Assembly (NCBI GenBank): GCA_963169105.1
Contig: OY720639.1
Coordinates: 50,821,848 to 50,885,847 of the forward strand
From: Ceriagrion tenellum
Taxonomy: Eukaryota; Arthropoda; Insecta; Odonata; Coenagrionidae
Direction: 5' to 3'
DNA: 64,000 bases
Positions within the stretch are counted from its first letter, which is position 1. Every line of letters starts with the position of its first letter. A program made the position numbers and the translations under genes. Positions 56,565-64,000 of the stretch are shown one piece after another. The notes beneath the pieces are model-generated. The model saw only the letters and a list, made by a program, of their open reading frames with translations, made no database searches and was not told where the DNA came from.

Positions 56565-59500
56565 CTGAAAATGAAAGTTTTTCATTCACTAAAACAAATT
56601 GGGTACTCTCCAGTTATTTCTTATATTGTGATAGCTGGCAGTCACCCAAGCTGGCAATCACCAGGTGGACAAATGGAATGCAAATCTGATAAAGTTTTTC
56701 CCAAATGCATATTCCAAATAGATACACTACAGACTGATAGCTATAAAGCCATGGGCTAGTTTATTCTTGATGTTTTAAGTGGATTTGCTCTTGGCTGTTC
56801 ATTTGTTTGGCTCTTCCCATGGAGGGTAGCAGATAAAATGATAGCTGGTCACATTTGGTTATTCCCATAAATATACAGCATCACAGTGCTATAGCAGCTA
56901 ATGCCACACACATAATACCAAAAGTGGTACTGCTACAGGGTTTCAATAAATGAATTCAATCTATTTAGGTTCCTACTATTGACAGTTCAATAAATTCAAT
57001 AAGGAAACACCAAAGGCCTCATTTAAATACCTGTGAATGAAATAATTTAAACATTTTAACAGTCATTATTCTCTGTACTGATTCACAATTATTTCTGACT
57101 TTCAGGGAAGCTATGGAAATACAGGAATTGAAGCTTCATTCTTATTTTGATGTAAGAATTTCAAATTCTGTGGGGCTCAACATTTGTTTAGCTTTCAGCT
57201 CACAGATGAAATCTACACAGAACAGCAACATCTTTGATTTCTAGGGCATAGCTACAAAGCAAGGGAAGTGTAATAGTTCACACAAATGATTCAGAAGTCA
57301 TGACATTGTAAAGCTACCATTAAGTAACTCTCAAAACTTGTTCATATAGTATATACACTATACATATTTCTCATCAGTAACACATCAGCGAATGTCACCA
57401 CAGAGAAGATACAAACGTGAAAAATTCCAAGAGAAAAATCATATATTTCAGTTGAGACATGGACCGAGATCTCCAAGTTTTTGTCAAGTGCTTTTAACTA
57501 ATTAAGCAACCCAGGCATCCTATCAATGTGAATTCCTGAAAAGCATTTAAAGAACTAGATGTTCTCACATGGCATCAAGCATATAATGCCTTAAGTACTT
57601 GCATTCATCAAAATAACCCCAAGCAATCCATGCCCAATGTCCACTACATTGAAACCACTTTCAAACACATATGCATTAGCCTAAATGTATTTCAATGCAG
57701 ATTAACATCTCAGTTTTATTTAAATATTTCGCAGTTAATTTTGCACATCTATCTTTACACACACAACAGATAATCCATCTCAAAACCTAAGGCCACTGAT
57801 AAGTATTTTTTAAAAATAAAGGATCAAATAAATCATATGTATGGGTTGTCACAATAAATGGTTGTAATTAAAAAATTACTAATACCCACTAATCGTAATA
57901 CCCAATAATCCCTATAGGCAAACTGCTCTCAAAACATATCATGGACACTAGATTAGATTCTTGCTGAATAAAATGATTGGCACTCAAAAAATAGCACTCC
58001 AGCTTCTGGCAATCACAATTACCAAGAGAATAAAAAGTCCTAAAGGATCTCCATTTCAATGATATGGTAAAAATAGACAACACACTTTTATAATCATTAA
58101 TTTCAGTGACCAAAAGTGAAACTAAAAGCTGAGAGGTTCATTAAAGTAGCCACTTCATAATACATCAACGATTATGAGCCAATATGAATATCTGAAGAGC
58201 TATATTGTGGTATAGTGGTGCAGTATCTTTATACAAAAATAGCACTTGCAAAAAAAGAATAAGTAGCTACCAAGTGCAAGATACCTCTCTCACTACTATT
58301 CCCCAAGTTTTCACCCTTGTTTCAATCCCTCAGGAGGCCCCAACAGATGGGACTGATAGAGGTGGTAATTACTCAATTGGTGGCAACGGGCCCCAGTCCT
58401 TCCCCGCCCTCTCTCCTTCCCTCACTCTTTACCCCACTAACTCCCTCCATCCATGCTCCCAATAAAACTCTTCATGCATAAAAAGGACCCTAATTCTGAA
58501 GCCTTTCAAGTTCGCCGCATCACTGGCTACATTCTAGCAACACTTGTTTTAGCATGTTCAGATTAGCATGAATAGATGTAATCACACATTAAAAGTAACA
58601 AAATAGTAAAGTGATTTTTTCACTAATTTACACAAACACTACACACTATGACTTTCTACCAATAAAATGCCAAAATATAGAAAATTAAGGCGATTTTTAG
58701 AAAATGAAATAAATTTTAGTGCATAAGTTTCATTTTTCTACTGATAAAATGTTTAAACTTCACAAGTGACTATTGATTAAAAGATAGGATAAGTCATAAA
58801 ATGGAAAGAGTATAATGCCATTGAAGTAAGTAGTTGAAAGGACAATTATTTCAAAAACTTAAATGAATCAAAATTATTATTATATTTACTGTTTGTTCTT
58901 GTGATTATATCAATGTGATGGCACTATAATGAGTTCCATGGGCGAAGAAAAGTTTGTTTGACACTTCTACATAAGTACCAAGTTTTAAGATATATTTAAT
59001 ATATATCAAGTGAAGAAAATATCATATAATATGCAAACACTCAATACATGGCGTAGAATGTTATTTAACTTCCCTAATGGGAGGAAAAACATTTCCCCAT
59101 TGATTGTAAGTGGCATCATGAAAAACTCCATTAGGCATCAACAGGAGGCCCCTCTTCTAGAGCCATTCAACTCCAAATCTCCCCACTCCCATTCTCCCAA
59201 CCTTAGCAGTCCCCTAAAAAAAAAAAAAACACCTCATATCCATCTAGGCCCCCTTCCCATGTCACCACTTCCCCTCAATCTTCTCCCCAACCAATTGAGG
59301 CATCAAAACAAATTCACTCAGAGAGACCGCCAAAACCGACAAGGGTATCATTTCCCATTTCTGACAGGGAAGGAGAGGGGGGGAAGGAAAGGTGGGGGTG
59401 GAAAGGGAGGGGTTTGGGATGGGGGCTGTAGGGAAGTGGGAGAGACCCTTATCCATACTGCCACCCTCCTTCCCCACACCGATTCATTTCCCCTCTTGAC

Positions 59501-60681
59501 ACTCAACCCCAGTGGTATGATGGGTGTGAATTAATGTCTGTCACACAGTCAGTCCGCTCTTCTTTGGTCTAGGGAAAACAGCAACTTGCCTGCCCTAAAA
59601 GTTTGTGTCCTCTTATGGTGGTACACCTCAACAAGGGATTTTTACCACCGTGTTTTGGGGCGGGGCCATGACTTGACCAAGTCATCAAGGAAAGACACAA
59701 GGTCACAAGAAGACAAGGGAAGTTGAAAGGAAAAGTAGACTTGAGAAGAGACCAATTCCAACACAGACCAAAGGAGGTATGAAATACTCAGAGGCCGACA
59801 CTATTTGTGAGCGCAGCTAACAATATTTCAGTGGAAAAATATTGGTGACAACAGTTCTCAAGTGTGACAAGACAGATGCTTTTAGTTCAAGTGTTACTAA
59901 TTTCATGTGGGTGCTTCATTTACTAAACAAAATTATTAACTTGTGGCTCTCTTTGCATCACTTGAAAAGTTTTCTCCAAATGTTGTTACAAAGATAAATT
60001 TTCATTTAGATCTGTTCTAAGATGGTAAACATCACCATACAAAAGTTGGATGTGCAGGCCAACAGTATGGACATAATACATTAGAGTACTTATATTTCCT
60101 TGGGGAGATGTGAAGTGTGTGTGAAGTGAACAAGCTTTTCCAGCTCTATGCATATAGTGTTACTTTTAATGTTACATTTTCTTCAGGAAAAATAATATAG
60201 TCTGTCCCATCAGCTATGAGGCTGAACACAAAATCGTGCACCTTTATATACACCACAGATGATTTCAATTTGAGCATGGAAAAACATTAGGCCAGCTTTA
60301 TACAGAATTGGGAAGTGGCACCTCAGTAGTTAAAAGTATAATAGGGTGAAAGATTAGCACAAATGGAAATAGAATTTGATTCCATTGCAGCACCTTCAAA
60401 TTTTAACAACCACAGATAATAACCTAACTGAGTGGTCCGAGGAACTCACTTTTTTTGTTAACTTCTCATCATTGGCCACCATAAATTTATAAAACATCCC
60501 TATTCAACCCACAGGGGGAAAAATAATTGTCTTTAAAAAACATAACTATTAAAATGCATAACAGGAATTGAAAAAGAACACAGTAAAATGTATTTCACAT
60601 GGGTACAGCTTTAATTTAATAATAATTATGCACTATGATATGCACTATCTCAGTGACAAAAGTTTTCCTTTTCTATTGCAG
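56565..60681. other. PLOD intron and region upstream of the OIG-4-like gene
   Basis: No PLOD exon or other gene was found. Two GC-richer low-complexity tracts occur: pyrimidine-rich around 58310-58460, and 59130-59480 with an A-run (59218-59232) and G/A-rich run (59364-59415). The 174-codon frame at 59010-59534 runs through this low-complexity sequence and is not supported. The 5' UTR exon(s) and promoter of the OIG-4-like gene should lie in this region or further left. Confidence 0.45.
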
Positions 60682-60700
60682 ACATATTATCACTGAAATG

Positions 60701-62661
60701 TCAATGGTGTGCAAACTGATACACTCCCTGGGAAAAAGGAGACTTTGTTTCAAGACATCATTCTTTCTGGTGCTGGTAGTAGTCCTACTTAACTCTGAGG
60801 GAGGTGAGAGTGCAAGGGCTGGTGGAGGTGCCAGAGCAGGAGCTACTGCTGGTGGAAAGAGTGCAGGAAGCAGAGGAGTGGGGAGGGGAGGAGGACGAAA
60901 GACACATTACTCCTCTTCCGGAGTTCCTGTTATTATCAATTTTAGGAACCCTGCAAGTGCAAGTTACTACAACCATCCAGATGTAAGTAGCACTCAAAAG
61001 TTAATATTTTATAATATTAACATTATTAGGCTTAACAATGAGGGAGTGATTCATCAATGAGGAAAATGAGTATTGAATGCAGTAGAATCTATACGGTTGA
61101 AGTTCATTTCCCTCTTTAATTTCATTACATATCTGCTATACACACAAGGTGTAACTTCCTATTCATCCTACCTTCACTTTATATTCCCTGTGAAATATTG
61201 TTCTATGATACAGCAAAATTTCTGAGGAGATATCGTGAACTTTATTTTTGAACTCCTCATGTAAAATGAATAGCAGTGATTTTTATGCAGGATATGTGAA
61301 CTAAAAATATGTGTGAAAAAAGTTAACTCAAGCAAGAAGCTGTGTTTTACCACCATTCCACCTAGGTTATTTAAAACCAAGGCACTATCTACTTTATTGA
61401 ACAATGTGCTGAAATGAACAGAAGGTAGAATGAAAATGAGGAAAAAGAAGAATTTTTTTCAAAAGATCACAAGTAGTGCATTGACCTTTAAAAACAAAAC
61501 TGCTTCACCTAGAAATGGACAGTGAAAGATAAAACACGTTCTACTCTGATTTCAAGTTGCCAAGTCCCACTTCATTATCATACTTTCATCCTATAAGGTG
61601 CACTTTTATGACTCGAAAATTTGATCTAAAATTGGCCTGCATCTTATGGGCCAAGTGTACATGCAATTCTGGTTACAATACTGATCATTAGCAAGTCCTC
61701 TTAAACTGGTAATATAACATCAGTCCAATAAATTTCAATGAAATCTGCTACAGTAGGTTAGTGTGGTAGAGGAGTAGCATATTTTTCCATCTAGAATCTC
61801 TAAAATGCGAGAATGAATCTATTCGCAAAATAAGAAGCTAATGCCTTTTCTTTATAATTACAGGGAGCACAAATAGTTAAATCATCCCATTTTGAGCTTG
61901 ATTACATGCTGGGAAGAAAGATAACATTCTTCTGCATGGCAAAAGGATTGCCAAGGCCACATATCACATGGTTTAAAGATGGAATCGAGCTATATGCACA
62001 CAAATTTTTCCAGGTAAGATTTATGTTTCATTTCTATGAATAAATTTCAAGAACATTGAATCATATCATTGAGTCACAGAAAAATTGTGTTCACAAAGGA
62101 GATGACCACAGCCTATTTAACTATTATAATCATGGCTTAATGTTATGATTACATCTTAAATTTATCAACTTACTAACAATCATAACTTAATTGAGAAAAA
62201 TAGATAACTTTGTAGAAACACATACAAAACCACCTTAAGTTAAAGATGAAGGAAGTAGGTTCAAGCATCAATATTTAATCAAAACCTACATTAACATCCA
62301 ACTATACAGCCAATAAAAAATAGAATAAAATGATAAATCAGGTTAAAGAGACAGAAGTTACAATTTTCAATTTTTTCCAAATATCGCACAGCAAAATTCT
62401 TCACTTCTTAGATATATTTAAATAATATATTGCAATGAGATTTTGTTGAGACTATTTTGTTCCAATGAAACTGATCATAACTCATTTTTCTCTATGATTC
62501 AGGTTCATGAATGGACCATTGGAGAAGACACAATCAAATCTAAAATGGAAATTGACCCAACAACGCAAAAAGATGCAGGTTACTATGAGTGCCAGGCAGA
62601 CAACCAATATTCAATAGACAGGCGTGGTTTTAGGACTGACTATGTAATGACTACTTATTAA
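60701..62661 (+). CDS. oig-4: Secreted single-immunoglobulin-domain protein, OIG-4-like
   Basis: Three coding exons, 60701-60982, 61864-62013 and 62503-62661, join in phase 0 and encode 196 residues with TAA at the end. A TTGCAG acceptor at 60676-60681 shows that the start codon (60701, or Met3 at 60707) lies in an internal exon after a 5' UTR exon. Residues 21-31 (SFFLVLVVVLL) form a signal-peptide core. A Gly/Ala/Arg-rich linker follows, then the conserved THYSSSGVPVIINFRNPASA and SYYNHPD. One Ig domain spans about 98-190: Cys118 (ITFFCMAKG), Trp130 (HITWFKDG) and Cys174 (KDAGYYECQA). The tail is RRGFRTDYVMTTY. In C. elegans, OIG-4 is a secreted muscle protein that stabilises acetylcholine receptor clusters at neuromuscular junctions; the same role here is inference. 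It is probably nested in a PLOD intron on the opposite strand. Confidence 0.95.
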
Positions 62662-62674
62662 AACTTATACTGAC

Positions 62675-62680
62675 AATAAA
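62675..62680 (+). promoter_or_regulatory. Polyadenylation signal of the OIG-4-like gene
   Basis: AATAAA occurs 14 bases after the stop codon, which would give a very short 3' UTR. Other signals may exist further on. Confidence 0.5.
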
Positions 62681-64000
62681 TATGTTGAACCTGAGTTCTT
62701 CCCACTTCATAAAGAGTTGTCATACTTTAAGAGATTAAGCTTTATAAAGTTTTTTCCACATCGAAAAGACACTTTCTTTAAGAAATGTAAGTTTTTTTTC
62801 CCCTGCAAATCCAACTTGGATTCTTTAATATTATTTAAATAACATTTATTCTACTATTCAAATGGAAAATGACTGGTAAATCACAAAAAAGTCAAATTTT
62901 CACAGTTCATTAATAGAAGCACATAACTTTTCATGAATTCACTAAGTCAAGTAGATATTGAGAGTACATTTGTTTTCATCCATGCATCCTCGAATAATTT
63001 TAAGGCCAACAGTTTATATATAAAAAGGATAACCAGCATTTCCTCACTGAAAATGACAATTAGTGTGGTTTCACATGATCTTTTGATGGAGCTTCCCTAA
63101 AAAATATGGCCTTCCTTAATTAAGTCTTGCTTCATCTGACTAGATACAGTATTCCCATTTTGTAAAATACTGATATAAAACCATATTTAAGTCATGATAA
63201 TTTATATATGCCCTTTTTAGCTCCATTTTTTAAACATAATATTACACCTCATAAGACAGAAGATTGTCAGATAATGTCGATCAACAATCACGCAGTAAAT
63301 GACTGAGCTGCGCAGAGAGTGACATAATAGTTTTAGATAATGTATCTGAGATATGTAAACAATTCATTTTAATAAATCAATAGAAATATTTTCCGGTAGA
63401 ATGGAAAAGTTCATTTGCTCTATCTATCCTGTACGTAGCATGCTTTGCATGCAAATGGCTACGAACTATTTTACATAAAGCAATATAATGACACTAAATA
63501 AATAACTTTTCATATATGCAAACAAAATTCTCAACATACAAAAAGTCAAACGCTATTGAAATAGCTACAATGTAAAGGTTATAACAAATAATGCATTAAA
63601 CATGTGACCAAAACAAAGTGGATAATATTATTGACCCTGACCAGAAGAATTTTGCACGAAATGCTTCTTTAGTATTGCATCAACACAATGTAGCATAACC
63701 TAAATCAGAGGGAGAGAGGTGAGATACTGACACTCTGAGACATGTTTCTATATTCCGCAATTGACATCCAATTCAAGATGCAGGGGTGCATAAACTGACA
63801 TTAATCAAGTAGTATTTAAAGCTGGAATTTTTCACACATTAGTAATACATATGGGAATTGATTGGTGAAAATAAATGCATTCAGATAGCATTTTGAAAGT
63901 AATATTAGTGAACAAACTACATAATAGTAAGTAGCATCAAAATGTTGAATGAACTATTTGTCGCAGATAGTTTTCACACATTCACTGAAGGATAATAAAT
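62681..64000. other. Sequence to the right edge, no gene seen
   Basis: AT-rich; presumably still inside the PLOD intron. A small hairpin, GTAGCATGCTTTGCATGCAAATGGCTAC in outline (arms GTAGC / GCTAC with GCATGC pairs), lies at 63436-63463. No exon of PLOD or another gene is recognisable. Confidence 0.4.

Noticed and set aside
59010..59534. 174-codon plus-strand open frame, the longest after the transposase
   Set aside because: Proline- and glycine-rich translation of low-complexity C/A and G/A tracts; no start context, splice support or known domain.
60635..60700. Upstream Met (60635) as the start of the OIG-4-like protein
   Set aside because: A TTGCAG acceptor at 60676-60681 lies between it and the next Met, so the upstream codons are intronic; starting at 60701 also places the signal peptide correctly.

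Overview
This is a window of arthropod, most probably insect, nuclear DNA. It is AT-rich, with long introns carrying GT/AG splice signals, conserved animal proteins split over many short exons, and a dense mix of decayed DNA transposons (Tigger/pogo, hAT, piggyBac, mariner, THAP-bearing), tRNA-like SINE fragments and one LINE scrap. There is no operon, CRISPR array, rRNA gene or intact tRNA gene. The closest family matches I recognise (DNAJC11, lysyl hydroxylase, OIG-4-type Ig protein) are animal-wide. The species cannot be named from the sequence.

Layout: 2.4-2.57 kb holds the last coding exon of an unrecognised plus-strand gene. A Tigger-type element of about 3.6 kb with matching 25-bp termini and TA target duplications fills 4.16-7.76 kb, just beyond the 3' end of DNAJC11. 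DNAJC11 lies on the minus strand from 25.96 kb (start codon) to about 8.05 kb; ten coding exons were joined with consistent phases, and only the last few codons are unresolved. Its introns hold a hAT element, a THAP-domain fragment flanked by inverted TGACGTCA repeats, SINEs and a mariner fossil. From 26 to 35.5 kb there is no host gene: a LINE remnant, a 2-kb element built from GGGACGTCCC-like words, a block built from GTAATTTACC-like words and a piggyBac transposase fossil.

From 56.56 down to 35.56 kb on the minus strand are the last exons of a procollagen-lysine 2-oxoglutarate 5-dioxygenase (PLOD) gene. They encode the whole iron/2-oxoglutarate dioxygenase domain. One exon is present in two diverged, phase-matched versions (49.44-49.59 and 47.24-47.38 kb), which looks like a mutually exclusive exon pair. 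The 5' exons were not found and probably lie beyond the right edge. If so, the small plus-strand gene at 60.7-62.66 kb, a complete secreted one-Ig-domain protein of the OIG-4 type (three coding exons, 196 residues), sits inside a PLOD intron on the opposite strand.

The three host genes have unrelated roles: mitochondrial inner-membrane/MICOS-linked chaperone, ER collagen modification, and secreted synaptic/extracellular Ig protein. The most unusual content is (1) the duplicated PLOD exon and (2) a set of elements that share CCCACA(C/T)AGCA-type inverted termini but are filled with different short quasi-palindromic words.
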